A stretch of DNA of 11,081 nt. It comes from an uncultured Spirochaetia bacterium. Lineage in GTDB: Bacteria; Spirochaetota; CALGPD01. How positions within the stretch are numbered: the first letter of the stretch is position 1; each line of letters begins with the position of its first letter. Below the pieces are notes generated by a model that was not told the origin of the DNA, did no database searches, and was given only the letters and a program-made list of their open reading frames with translations. The position numbers and the translations under genes were made by a program. Shown piece by piece: positions 1 through 6,215 of this stretch. The stretch spans positions 1-11,081 of the forward strand of contig CALGPD010000488.1 in NCBI GenBank assembly GCA_937960625.1. Direction: 5' to 3'.

Positions 1-244
1 ACTATATTTTCAAACCACAAAATGAACGCGTATAAACACAACATGAATAGGGCTTGAAGCTGGAATTAAAGTTTTCAAGTCTAAGCAGGGCTTTTAATTT
101 AGCCACAGAGCCGGTAGAGTTTGCAGGAGGGCTTTAAGTGTAATCAAAACTAAACATAAAATTATAACTTTAGTATAAAAAGTAATTTAAAAGCTCAATG
201 CTTTTAAATATATTTAGTGTTACAATATTTTTTAGGAGATTTTA
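1..244. other. 5' flank without a recognisable gene
   Basis: I see no credible coding region here; the longest ATG-initiated plus-strand reading starts at 22 and stops after 11 codons. The heptamer AGGGCTT occurs three times, at 49-55, 87-93 and 128-134, about 40 bases apart. The segment from about 158 onward resembles the region upstream of the second lipoprotein gene and probably belongs to its regulatory or leader DNA. Confidence 0.4.
151..179 (+). promoter_or_regulatory. Possible promoter of the first lipoprotein gene
   Basis: TAAACA at 151-156 and TATAAA at 174-179 are separated by 17 bases, giving 4/6 and 5/6 matches to the sigma70 consensus. This would leave a leader of about 60 nt before the ATG at 245. 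A second -10-like TACAAT at 221-226 lacks a convincing -35. Such matches are common by chance in AT-rich DNA, so this is weak. Confidence 0.3.
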
Positions 245-300
245 ATGAAAAAAATTATATCGATATTATTAATTGCATTATTTGCATTTATGAACTGTAA
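201..300 (+). repeat. Copy 1 of duplicated leader plus signal-peptide region
   Basis: The block CTTTTAAATATATTTA, then a few diverged bases, AGGAGATTTTAATGAAAAAA and the start of the lipoprotein signal sequence recurs almost unchanged at 783-882. A further shared block, AAAATTATAACT, lies at 158-169 here and at 773-784 in copy 2. Copy 1 carries about 30 extra bases between the two blocks. The nucleotide-level match outside the coding region indicates a gene duplication that included the 5' leader. Confidence 0.7.
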
Positions 301-586
301 AGGCGGAAAGAGTGGATCTACAGATCCTGAAGTGATTATGAAAGAGACTGTAGAATCTTTGGAAAGTATTATTAAAATATTAGAAAGTAATAAAAGTAAA
401 GAAGATAAAATAAGTGCTATTGTGGATTATAAAAGTAAAATGGATGATTTAAAGAAACGCAGTCAGAAAGCTATGAAGAAATTAACTCCGGAAAAAAGCG
501 CTAAATTAGCAGCAAAATACGCGGGAAAGATAATGAAATTATCAATGAGAGCAAGTTTATTGATTAGGCGATTAAAATTTAAATAA
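245..586 (+). CDS. Small putative lipoprotein, first of a tandem pair
   Basis: This encodes a 113-residue protein. Its N-terminus is a type II signal peptide: Lys2-Lys3, a hydrophobic core at residues 4-16, then Phe-Met-Asn-Cys with Cys18 as the likely lipidated residue. Asn before the Cys departs from the usual Gly/Ala/Ser. The mature part is Lys/Glu-rich and predicted mostly helical, probably a short coiled coil of about 90 residues. AGGAGA at 234-239 lies 5 nt before the ATG and supports this start. The next gene at 826 is a clear paralog, sharing the leader, an LES-K-SKE-K segment, a DYK-K-D-L segment and MKKL followed by AKL and KY. I recognise no named family. Location in the inner or outer membrane is inferred from the signal only, and function is unknown. 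Confidence 0.8.
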   Translation: MKKIISILLIALFAFMNCKGGKSGSTDPEVIMKETVESLESIIKILESNKSKEDKISAIVDYKSKMDDLKKRSQKAMKKLTPEKSAKLAAKYAGKIMKLSMRASLLIRRLKFK

Positions 587-782
587 TTTTTAATTCGTTT
601 TAATTAATATTAAAATTAATAATGATTTTATCTGTCGCTTCACTTTGAATCGGCCTTGTTTTGATTGCAGGTTTTTAGTAGTAATATAATTTTGATAACT
701 AAAATAAAAGAATTGTATTTAATGTTTTTCTACTATTCTGAATTAATATGTTTATTTAGTGTAATAATATAAAAAATTATAA

Positions 783-882
783 CTTTTAAATATATTTATA
801 ATTCCAATGTTTTCAGGAGATTTTAATGAAAAAAACTATATCTATTTTATTAATTGCATTATTTGTTTTTGCATTTATTAAC
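783..882 (+). repeat. Copy 2 of duplicated leader plus signal-peptide region
   Basis: This is the partner of the copy at 201-300. CTTTTAAATATATTTA at 783-798, AGGAGATTTTAATGAAAAAA at 815-834 and the following signal-peptide codons match copy 1 with few changes. A perfect TATAAT at 797-802 occurs only in this copy, but no good -35 precedes it, so a promoter here cannot be claimed. Confidence 0.7.
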
Positions 883-1152
883 TGCGGCGGCGGTGGCGCT
901 GAAGCAGCTATGGAAAAAACCATTAAACTTTCTGAGGATTTAGTAAAAGTTTTAGAAAGTGATAAAAGCAAAGAAGAAAAACAGAAAGCTGTTGAGGATT
1001 ATAAGAAAAAACGTGATGAGTTACAAGAACAAAGCGCAGCTGCTATGAAAAAGCTTAGCTTTGAAGAAAGAGCTAAGCTAATGAAAAAATATATGGGTAG
1101 ATTTTATAAATTAATAGGTAAGAGAAATATATCAACGAATAAATTAAAATAG
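826..1152 (+). CDS. Small putative lipoprotein, second of a tandem pair
   Basis: This encodes a 108-residue paralog of the protein at 245-586. The signal peptide has Lys2-Lys3 and a hydrophobic core to about residue 18, then Phe-Ile-Asn-Cys with Cys20 as the predicted lipidation site. A Gly-rich tether (Gly21-Gly24) follows. The mature region is charged and helical, rich in Lys and Glu, with the same LES-KSKE and DYKKK-DEL blocks as its neighbour. AGGAGA at 815-820, 5 nt before the ATG, fixes the start. A strong hairpin terminator follows 21 nt after the stop. The 239-bp gap to the first copy, with repeated leader DNA, suggests that the two are separately expressed duplicates rather than tightly coupled. 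Function is unknown and no family is recognised. Confidence 0.8.
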   Translation: MKKTISILLIALFVFAFINCGGGGAEAAMEKTIKLSEDLVKVLESDKSKEEKQKAVEDYKKKRDELQEQSAAAMKKLSFEERAKLMKKYMGRFYKLIGKRNISTNKLK

Positions 1153-1173
1153 CTTTATATTTTAAATAAAGTT

Positions 1174-1208
1174 AATGCCAATTCGTTGTACGCGGATTGG
1201 CATTTTTT
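1174..1208. terminator. Bidirectional intrinsic terminator between the lipoprotein gene and pheT
   Basis: AATGCCAATTCG at 1174-1185 pairs with CGGATTGGCATT at 1193-1204 (12 pairs, one G-U) around a 7-base loop. On the plus strand it runs into T1203-T1208. Read on the minus strand it lies about 12 nt past the pheT stop and is followed by a moderately T-rich stretch, so it probably ends both converging transcripts. Confidence 0.85.
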
Positions 1209-1219
1209 ATTTAATCGTA

Positions 1220-3583
1220 CTATCTGAGATGTAATCCGTTTTTATTCAAGAATGCAACGAAATCATCCTTAAAAGCCTGTATTTCTTCCCCTGAAGGAGT
1301 ATGGTCTTTATAGTTTATTGCGTATCTGAAAGAATAGCTCTTTTCGTTTTTCTCAAGGCCTTTGCCTTCATAAACCATGATAAAATCACGTTTTACAACG
1401 ACTTCGTTTTTGTATTTGTCAAGAATTTCTATAATTCCTGAATAATCTGATTTACTGACAATTGAGAAATCAAGCCAGCTTCCCGGAAATCTAGGCGGTT
1501 CAACGAGTTTAATTTCCCGTTTTGATATTTCTGCCATCTTTTCTATATTAAATTCGGCAAAAGCAACGCGTACACCTTTTCTAAACGATTTAAGGTAATT
1601 ATCATCCGGTATACCGAACCAGCCTGCTTCGTGTTTGCCTAGCCTAACTTTATATCCGGTTTGCATGCCCTTTTGTGTGTTTTCTATAAATTCGGGTTCG
1701 GCATTAAATAAGTATAAAAATAATGAATTTATTATTCCCTTTAGCTCGGAGAAAAGAATGCTTGATGATTTTTCTCGATTTGATAACGAAACAACGAGTT
1801 TCATGCATTCGTTGACTTTTTTCTTATCCTGTTCATAAACTTTGCCCATTTCATAAATCCCGAATTTTTCATAAAATGCGCTGTTATTATCTGTCATTTT
1901 TAAAATATTAGGAATCAACGTTGTGCGTAATCTGGATTGGCTTTCCGACACATAATTTAATAGAGTAAGAGCAGCATCGGGTATTTTAAAACCTATTTCA
2001 TTACACCAGTCACTGTCAAACCAAGCATAACTTTGCACTTCACTTAATCCGCATGTTATACTAAGGAATTTTTTTATTTTATGCTCCAGCGTTCTTTGCG
2101 CGTTCCAATTATAACGGGAAATCTTTATTGACGGAAGCTGCATTTCTATATTATCATAGCCGTAGACCCTTGCCGCCTCTTCAATTATATCTTCCGGAAT
2201 TGATATGTCTTTAAGCGAGCGGAACTCAGGAACTTTTACGTTGATAAAATCTCCTTCATCATTTACTCCGAAACCTAAAGATGTTAATATCCCGTTTATT
2301 GTTTTTATGGGGATTTCAGCCCCGATTCGTTCAAGCATATATTTTTTATCAACTTTTATATCCGTTGTTTCAGCTAAATCTTTTTTCTTGTCGTCAAATA
2401 AACTCGATGTCACTGCTAAAGGTTTATGAACAGATTTGGCAAGAAATACATAGCGTTTAATGCCTAAAACAGTATTAGCGTGAGGCTGGGATTTTTCATA
2501 CCGTTGACTTGCATCGGTGCGCAGGCCTAAACGTGTTGATGTTTTTCTGATACGGGAAGCGTAAAAGTTTGCGCTTTCCAAAGTTATTTTCGTTGTACTT
2601 TCAGAAACCTCAGTATTTTGCCCTCCCATAATTCCTGCAATTGCGATTGGCGTATCATTATCATAAATCATTAAATCTTCAGCAAGCATTTTTCTTTCAG
2701 AATCATCAAGGGTTATAAAAGTGCCTTTTTTATTCATTTGTCCGATTTTGATGAAATCTACTTTATCACCGTCGAAAGCGTGCATTGGCTGCCCGATTTC
2801 AAGAGAAATATAATTTGTTAAATCAACCGGGAGGTTAATCGGCCTTACCCCCGCCTGAAGTAAATCGTATTGCATCCACATGGGGCTTTTTATATCCGGC
2901 AAATTGTCAATGTATAAACATGAATATCTCGGGCAGTTTTCATAATCAAGTATTTTAACTTTAGGTTTAGGTAAATCTATATATTTATCTAAATCATCAA
3001 GTAAAAGAGGGCGTAATTCCCTGCCGTAAATAGCTGCAAGTTCTCTTGCGAAACCGTAATGTCCCCACAAATCCGGCCTGTGTGTTAATGATTTATTATC
3101 AATTTCTATTAAATAATCAGTTTCCGGAAAAACGTCTTTTAACGGAGTTCCGCTTTGTTCAGATTCATGAGTTTCTATAATTTCAACGTGAGATTCATTC
3201 ATGCCCAGTTCGGCAACACTTAATAAAATACCTTGACTCGCAAAACCCTTAAAGCTTTCTTTTGCTTTAAGTTTTTTACCGTCAACAATTGCACCGGGAA
3301 GCGCGAATACACTTATCATGCCGGTTTTAACATTAGGCGCCCCGCATACGGTTTTGTATTCTTTATTAGGGCCAACGCTTACAATAACGTTTTTAAGTTT
3401 GCTGTCTTCTGCGTTCGGTTCAGCGCTTATGATTTCGCATAAAAAGATATTATCAAAATTATATTTAACCGGAACTACTTCTTCAACTTCAGCAGTCGCC
3501 ATTGTGAGTTTTAAGCCAATCTCTTCTGGTGTTAAACCTTCAAGATTAACGTATTTTTTTAGCCAATTTAAAGATAAATACAT
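1220..3583 (-). CDS. pheT: Phenylalanine--tRNA ligase beta subunit
   Basis: This is the beta chain of the cytoplasmic alpha2-beta2 PheRS, which charges tRNA-Phe with phenylalanine in an ATP-dependent reaction. At 787 residues it has the usual bacterial length (about 800). Domains in order are an N-terminal segment with SLNWLK, a tRNA-binding OB fold at about 42-150 (VCGAPNV, ALPGA, ASQGIL, ELG), HRPDLWGHYGFARELA at 168-183, the B3/B4 editing region at about 215-385 (AGIMGG 316-321, LRTDASQRYEK 354-364), B5 at about 405-480 (EEAARVYGYDNI), the catalytic-like core at about 490-690, and a C-terminal anticodon-binding FDX-ACB domain at about 695-787. GAGGAA at 3591-3596 lies 7 nt before the ATG. 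pheS ends 28 nt upstream, so the two form one operon. No domain appears missing. Confidence 0.97.
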   Translation of the reverse strand: MYLSLNWLKKYVNLEGLTPEEIGLKLTMATAEVEEVVPVKYNFDNIFLCEIISAEPNAEDSKLKNVIVSVGPNKEYKTVCGAPNVKTGMISVFALPGAIVDGKKLKAKESFKGFASQGILLSVAELGMNESHVEIIETHESEQSGTPLKDVFPETDYLIEIDNKSLTHRPDLWGHYGFARELAAIYGRELRPLLLDDLDKYIDLPKPKVKILDYENCPRYSCLYIDNLPDIKSPMWMQYDLLQAGVRPINLPVDLTNYISLEIGQPMHAFDGDKVDFIKIGQMNKKGTFITLDDSERKMLAEDLMIYDNDTPIAIAGIMGGQNTEVSESTTKITLESANFYASRIRKTSTRLGLRTDASQRYEKSQPHANTVLGIKRYVFLAKSVHKPLAVTSSLFDDKKKDLAETTDIKVDKKYMLERIGAEIPIKTINGILTSLGFGVNDEGDFINVKVPEFRSLKDISIPEDIIEEAARVYGYDNIEMQLPSIKISRYNWNAQRTLEHKIKKFLSITCGLSEVQSYAWFDSDWCNEIGFKIPDAALTLLNYVSESQSRLRTTLIPNILKMTDNNSAFYEKFGIYEMGKVYEQDKKKVNECMKLVVSLSNREKSSSILFSELKGIINSLFLYLFNAEPEFIENTQKGMQTGYKVRLGKHEAGWFGIPDDNYLKSFRKGVRVAFAEFNIEKMAEISKREIKLVEPPRFPGSWLDFSIVSKSDYSGIIEILDKYKNEVVVKRDFIMVYEGKGLEKNEKSYSFRYAINYKDHTPSGEEIQAFKDDFVAFLNKNGLHLR

Positions 3584-3611
3584 AAAAAGTTTCCTCTATT
3601 TCTATAATAAA

Positions 3612-4631
3612 TTAACCTGTGGGTAAAAATTGCTTTAATATTCTTAAATCACCGGAGTTTAACACTCTGATGTCACCAACACCGTATTTCATCATTGCAA
3701 GACGCGTTAACCCTAAACCGAAAGCAAATCCCTGCCATTCATCAGGGTTAATTCCACCCGCCTTTAATACATTAGGATGTACAAGCCCGCAGGGTAATAA
3801 TTCTACCCAGCCGGTTTTTTTACACGTTGAACATCCCTTGCCGCCGCAGATTAAACACTGGATATCGAGTTCAAATCCGGGTTCTACAAACGGGAAATAT
3901 CCGGGCCTTAACCTTACAGTAACATCGCGTTTAAAAACTTCGGATAAAAGCGTTTTCATTACAGCGATTAAATGCGCTGTTGATATTACTTTATCAATCA
4001 TTAAACCTTCCAATTGATAGAATGTGTTTTCATGGCTTGCGTCTAATGCTTCATATCTGAAACACCTTCCAGGGAATATTGCCCTAAACGGCGGTTTATA
4101 TTGTTCCATGGTCCGTACCTGGCAGGCAGATGTATGCGTTCTTAATACCATACCGTTTTCGAGGTAGAATGTATCCTGCATATCCCTTGCCGGATGGTCT
4201 TTAGGAATATTTAAACCTTCAAAACAATAAAAATCTGTTTCAACTTCATATCCGTCTAAAACCATAAAACCCATTGCTTTGAAAATTTCTTCGAGTTCCA
4301 TTTGAACCAGAGTAATGGGGTGTAAAGAACCTATTTCAGGGCCATTGCCCGGCAGGCCGGGGTCAAAATCCAGATTAGAAGCCGTTCCTGAAATACTTCC
4401 GCTAAGTTCTTCAAGCTTTTCTTCAATCAAGGTCTTAATTTGGTTAAATAATATGCCTACGTTTTTTTTCTCATCAACGGATAATTCTTTAAAATTTATG
4501 TTTTTACGCGTTTGAGTTAACTTGCCGTTTCTTCCTATAAATTCAATTCTAAGATTTTCAATATCTTGATCAGATTTAACTGTTTTAGTTTTTTCTATAA
4601 ATTCTATTTTAATGTTATTTAATATTTCCAT
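3612..4631 (-). CDS. pheS: Phenylalanine--tRNA ligase alpha subunit
   Basis: This is the catalytic alpha chain of PheRS, a class II aminoacyl-tRNA synthetase. From ATG at 4631 it is 339 residues, the normal family length. An N-terminal helical region (about 1-85) is followed by the catalytic domain: GSLHPITLVQMELEEIF at 101-117, DHPARDMQDTFY at 145-156, LRTHTSACQVRTM at 163-175, the motif 2 region FRYEALDASHENTFYQLEG at 191-209, RPGYFPFVEPGFELD at 242-256 and motif 3 GFAFGLGLTRLAMM at 301-314. Cys259, Cys262, Cys267 and Cys270 form a CxxC-x4-CxxC cluster, which is also seen in other bacterial PheS proteins. An in-frame TTG at 4697 would add 22 residues, but the added segment is unlike PheS and that codon overlaps the -35 element of a good promoter. 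CAGGG lies 6 nt before the chosen ATG. Confidence 0.96.
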   Translation of the reverse strand: MEILNNIKIEFIEKTKTVKSDQDIENLRIEFIGRNGKLTQTRKNINFKELSVDEKKNVGILFNQIKTLIEEKLEELSGSISGTASNLDFDPGLPGNGPEIGSLHPITLVQMELEEIFKAMGFMVLDGYEVETDFYCFEGLNIPKDHPARDMQDTFYLENGMVLRTHTSACQVRTMEQYKPPFRAIFPGRCFRYEALDASHENTFYQLEGLMIDKVISTAHLIAVMKTLLSEVFKRDVTVRLRPGYFPFVEPGFELDIQCLICGGKGCSTCKKTGWVELLPCGLVHPNVLKAGGINPDEWQGFAFGLGLTRLAMMKYGVGDIRVLNSGDLRILKQFLPTG

Positions 4632-4668
4632 AATAAACCCTGAGCAATTAATGTAAAAACGAATTGTA

Positions 4669-4697
4669 AATATAATAAAAACGCGCCTTGTTCTCAA
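4669..4697 (-). promoter_or_regulatory. Promoter of the pheS-pheT operon
   Basis: On the minus strand TTGAGA (4697-4692) and TATATT (4674-4669) are separated by 17 bases, 4/6 and 5/6 matches to consensus. The predicted start of transcription near 4662 leaves about 30 nt before the pheS ATG, enough for its SD. This also argues against translation starting at the TTG at 4697. Confidence 0.55.
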
Positions 4698-4766
4698 ATA
4701 TCATAAGCAATAATTTTTATTTTATATTAAGGCAGGATTATCTATTTTATATTACTTCCGGTCCAT

Positions 4767-4818
4767 AAAAAATAAGAACAAAGACAACGCGTTAACAACT
4801 GCGTTCTCTTTGTTCTTA
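4767..4818 (-). terminator. Long intrinsic terminator, possibly an attenuator, upstream of pheS
   Basis: A stem pairs 4773-4784 with 4807-4818 (12 bp: TAAGAACAAAGA against TCTTTGTTCTTA). After one C-C mismatch it continues with 5 more pairs (4786-4790 with 4801-4805) and a 10-base loop. Read on the minus strand it is followed by six U residues (4772-4767), so it terminates leftward transcription towards pheS. On the plus strand no T-tract follows. Bases 4810-4816 can instead pair with 4826-4832, which would break the terminator. It could be a pheST attenuator or the end of an unannotated minus-strand RNA. Confidence 0.65.
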
Positions 4819-5044
4819 ATAAAGGAGAACAACGAAAAAAGCTTTGTACAGATATATAAGCAAAGGGTGTGCCATGTTTTAGTGTTTGTTAACTCTCAGT
4901 TATATAGTGGGTTAGGGCGACAGGGTATGAGCACTATTTTGTTTTGTTGCAAAAAAAATACATGGAATTGGCGCAAAATATATACGGTGTTTGGGATAGG
5001 GATTATCTCAAATTGAATATTATTAATGACGGAAAAAAATATAC
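4819..5044. other. Unexplained intergenic stretch, possible minus-strand RNA
   Basis: About 225 bp lie between the minus-strand terminator and the ankyrin gene promoter. The composition differs from the other intergenic DNA here: the plus strand has G-rich runs near 4905-4930 and 4985-5000. A 68-codon plus-strand reading (4810-5016) begins at a TTG inside the terminator arm, has no SD and resembles no protein I know, so I do not call it a gene. On the minus strand the only notable item is a 9-codon reading at 4963-4934 with two adjacent Phe codons and no SD. I see no tRNA, rRNA, T-box or known riboswitch core. Confidence 0.4.
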
Positions 5045-5072
5045 TTGAATTTTATTGAATGTAATATATAGT
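5045..5072 (+). promoter_or_regulatory. Promoter of the ankyrin-repeat gene
   Basis: TTGAAT at 5045-5050 and TATAGT at 5067-5072 are 16 bases apart, each close to consensus (4/6 and 5/6). Transcription would start near 5079, giving a leader of about 23 nt that contains the AAGGA ribosome binding site at 5090-5094. Confidence 0.5.
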
Positions 5073-5101
5073 GTAAGCTAGTTAATAGCAAGGATATAAT
5101 A

Positions 5102-5959
5102 ATGAAAAGTAGATTAGTTATGTTTACAATTTTGCTTTTTTTATCAAAACTTGGTTTCGCGTTATCCGTTGCCGATAAAGCAATGTTTAAAGCAGTGAAA
5201 AAAGGTAATTATAAAGCCGTTGTTAAAGCATTAAATAGAGGCGCTAACGTTAATGCTAAAGATAAAAATACCATAACAGCCTTGCATTGGGCTGCACAAT
5301 ATGATTACCTCAAAATCGCAGAGTTGTTAATTACAAAAGGTGCTAAAGTTAATTCAAAAACTTCAACGGGAATTAGCCCTTTACATGCTGCAATTCATAT
5401 TGGTAATATTAAAATAACCCGGCTGTTATTAAACAACGGTGCACAAATAAACATTAAGATGACTAAAGCTATTCATCGATTGCTACCACATTTACATATG
5501 GCATTATCTTACGGAAGAGATAAAATAGCCAAGTTATTGATTGATCGTGGAGCTGATGTGAATTTGAAAAGTTATTACGGTTTCACTCCTATATTTTCTA
5601 TTGCCTTTTCTGGAAATGTTAAAATTGCAAAATTATTAATAGCAAAAGGTGCTAAAGTTAACGTTAAAGTTACTAAAGGGCGTTATAAAGGGTTTACTCC
5701 TCTTCATTGGGCAACCCTATTTGATAGTTATAAAGTTGCACGTCTTTTTATAGACAAAGGAGCGGATATCAACGCAGCTAATAAAGACGGTGAAACGCCT
5801 TTACACATTGCTGTATCAAAACAAAAATACAAAATTATAGAATTGTTACTGAACAAAGGAGCAAATACAAACATTAAGAATAATAAGGGTAAAACTCCGA
5901 TTAAATTAACTAAGGATGAAAAAATAAAAATTATACTCAAAATGCACGGCGATAAATAG
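5102..5959 (+). CDS. Exported ankyrin-repeat protein
   Basis: This encodes a 285-residue protein. Residues 1-20 form a Sec-type signal peptide (Lys2, Arg4, a hydrophobic core, likely cleavage after Gly-Phe-Ala20), so the protein is probably periplasmic or secreted. The rest is ankyrin repeats: about seven full copies starting near residues 24, 57, 90, 128, 160, 197 and 230, plus a partial C-terminal cap at 263-285. Recognisable consensus pieces are TALHWAA, PLHAAI, TPLHWAT and TPLHIAV, each followed by LL/LFI--GA-(V/I)N. Ankyrin repeats mediate protein-protein contacts; the partner cannot be read from the sequence. AAGGA lies 7 nt before the ATG. The gene stands alone, with its own promoter and a terminator shared with the converging tRNA-Pro. 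A host-directed role is possible, but exported ankyrins also occur in free-living bacteria. Confidence 0.88.
   Translation: MKSRLVMFTILLFLSKLGFALSVADKAMFKAVKKGNYKAVVKALNRGANVNAKDKNTITALHWAAQYDYLKIAELLITKGAKVNSKTSTGISPLHAAIHIGNIKITRLLLNNGAQINIKMTKAIHRLLPHLHMALSYGRDKIAKLLIDRGADVNLKSYYGFTPIFSIAFSGNVKIAKLLIAKGAKVNVKVTKGRYKGFTPLHWATLFDSYKVARLFIDKGADINAANKDGETPLHIAVSKQKYKIIELLLNKGANTNIKNNKGKTPIKLTKDEKIKIILKMHGDK
5402..5791 (+). repeat. Two-unit ankyrin super-repeat with exact 70-residue period
   Basis: Residues 101-160 and 171-230 of the ankyrin protein match with a constant offset of 70 residues (210 bp). GN(I/V)KI at 101 and 171, (M/V)TK at 120 and 190, LH at 131 and 201, K(I/V)A(K/R)L at 141 and 211, and D(R/K)GAD(V/I)N at 148 and 218 all line up. 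The unit is two ankyrin repeats carrying a short insert after the first, longer than the canonical 33+33. Confidence 0.7.
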
Positions 5960-6018
5960 TTGAGTTGAGAATCTATAGTGATGATTTTTAGTTTTTATTC
6001 ACCATAAATCATATTTAA

Positions 6019-6048
6019 AAACCCCAACTCGTTTAATAGTTGGGGTTT
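6019..6048. terminator. Bidirectional terminator between the ankyrin gene and tRNA-Pro
   Basis: AAACCCCAACT at 6019-6029 pairs perfectly over 11 bp with AGTTGGGGTTT at 6038-6048, around an 8-base loop. On the minus strand the stem ends in GGGGTTTTT, so it suits termination of the tRNA transcript. On the plus strand the stem ends in GGGGTTT and can stop the ankyrin transcript 60 nt after its stop codon. Confidence 0.8.
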
Positions 6049-6054
6049 ATGATT

Positions 6055-6129
6055 TCGGAGCAGCAGGATTCGAACCTGCGACCCTCTGCTCCCAAAGCAG
6101 ATGCGCTAGCCTGGCTGCGCCATGCTCCG
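6055..6129 (-). tRNA. tRNA-Pro (anticodon UGG)
   Basis: Read on the minus strand this folds as a 75-nt cloverleaf. A 7-bp acceptor stem is CGGAGCA with TGCTCCG, with A73 as discriminator. There is a GCGC D stem, an anticodon stem TCTGC/GCAGA with 7-base loop TTTGGGA (anticodon TGG at positions 34-36) and a T arm GCAGG-TTCGAAT-CCTGC. C1-G72 with A73 is the usual bacterial tRNA-Pro identity pattern. The 3' CCA is not encoded (AAT follows), so it must be added by a nucleotidyltransferase. The UGG anticodon can read all CCN codons when the wobble U is modified. Confidence 0.96.
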
Positions 6130-6148
6130 TAATTAACGAGTAAACAAT

Positions 6149-6177
6149 ATAATAATAATGTAATACATCGGCAACAA
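6149..6177 (-). promoter_or_regulatory. Promoter of tRNA-Pro
   Basis: On the minus strand TTGTTG (6177-6172) and TATTAT (6154-6149) are 17 bases apart. Transcription would start near 6142, about 13 nt before the mature tRNA 5' end. The spacing and the independent gene layout make this plausible; the -35 is only a partial match. Confidence 0.5.
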
Positions 6178-6215
6178 ATAAGATAAAATAAATCTAATTT
6201 AAAAAAATCCGTGTA

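Noticed and set aside
682..721. TTGATA and TATTTA as a promoter for the second lipoprotein gene
   Set aside because: The -10 match is poor and such combinations are expected by chance in this AT-rich gap; the TATAAT at 797-802 has no -35.
1635..3442. Several plus-strand reading frames of 60-100 codons opposite pheT
   Set aside because: They are antisense shadows of a well-conserved gene, without SD sites or recognisable domains.
4632..4697. TTG-initiated 22-residue N-terminal extension of PheS
   Set aside because: The extension is not PheS-like, the TTG coincides with a promoter -35 element, and ATG at 4631 gives the family length with a usable SD.
4632..4820. T-box riboswitch controlling pheS
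   Set aside because: I looked for the conserved T-box sequence (AGGGUGGNACCGCG-like) on the minus strand before pheS and found none.
4934..4963. Minus-strand 9-codon peptide with two Phe codons as a pheST leader peptide
   Set aside because: It has no SD and lies more than 100 nt from the alternative stems, too far for classical ribosome-stalling attenuation. It is kept only as a note in the findings.
4810..5016. 68-codon plus-strand reading frame in the pheS-ankyrin gap
   Set aside because: It starts with TTG inside the arm of a terminator hairpin, lacks an SD, has a composition unlike the neighbouring genes and resembles no known protein.
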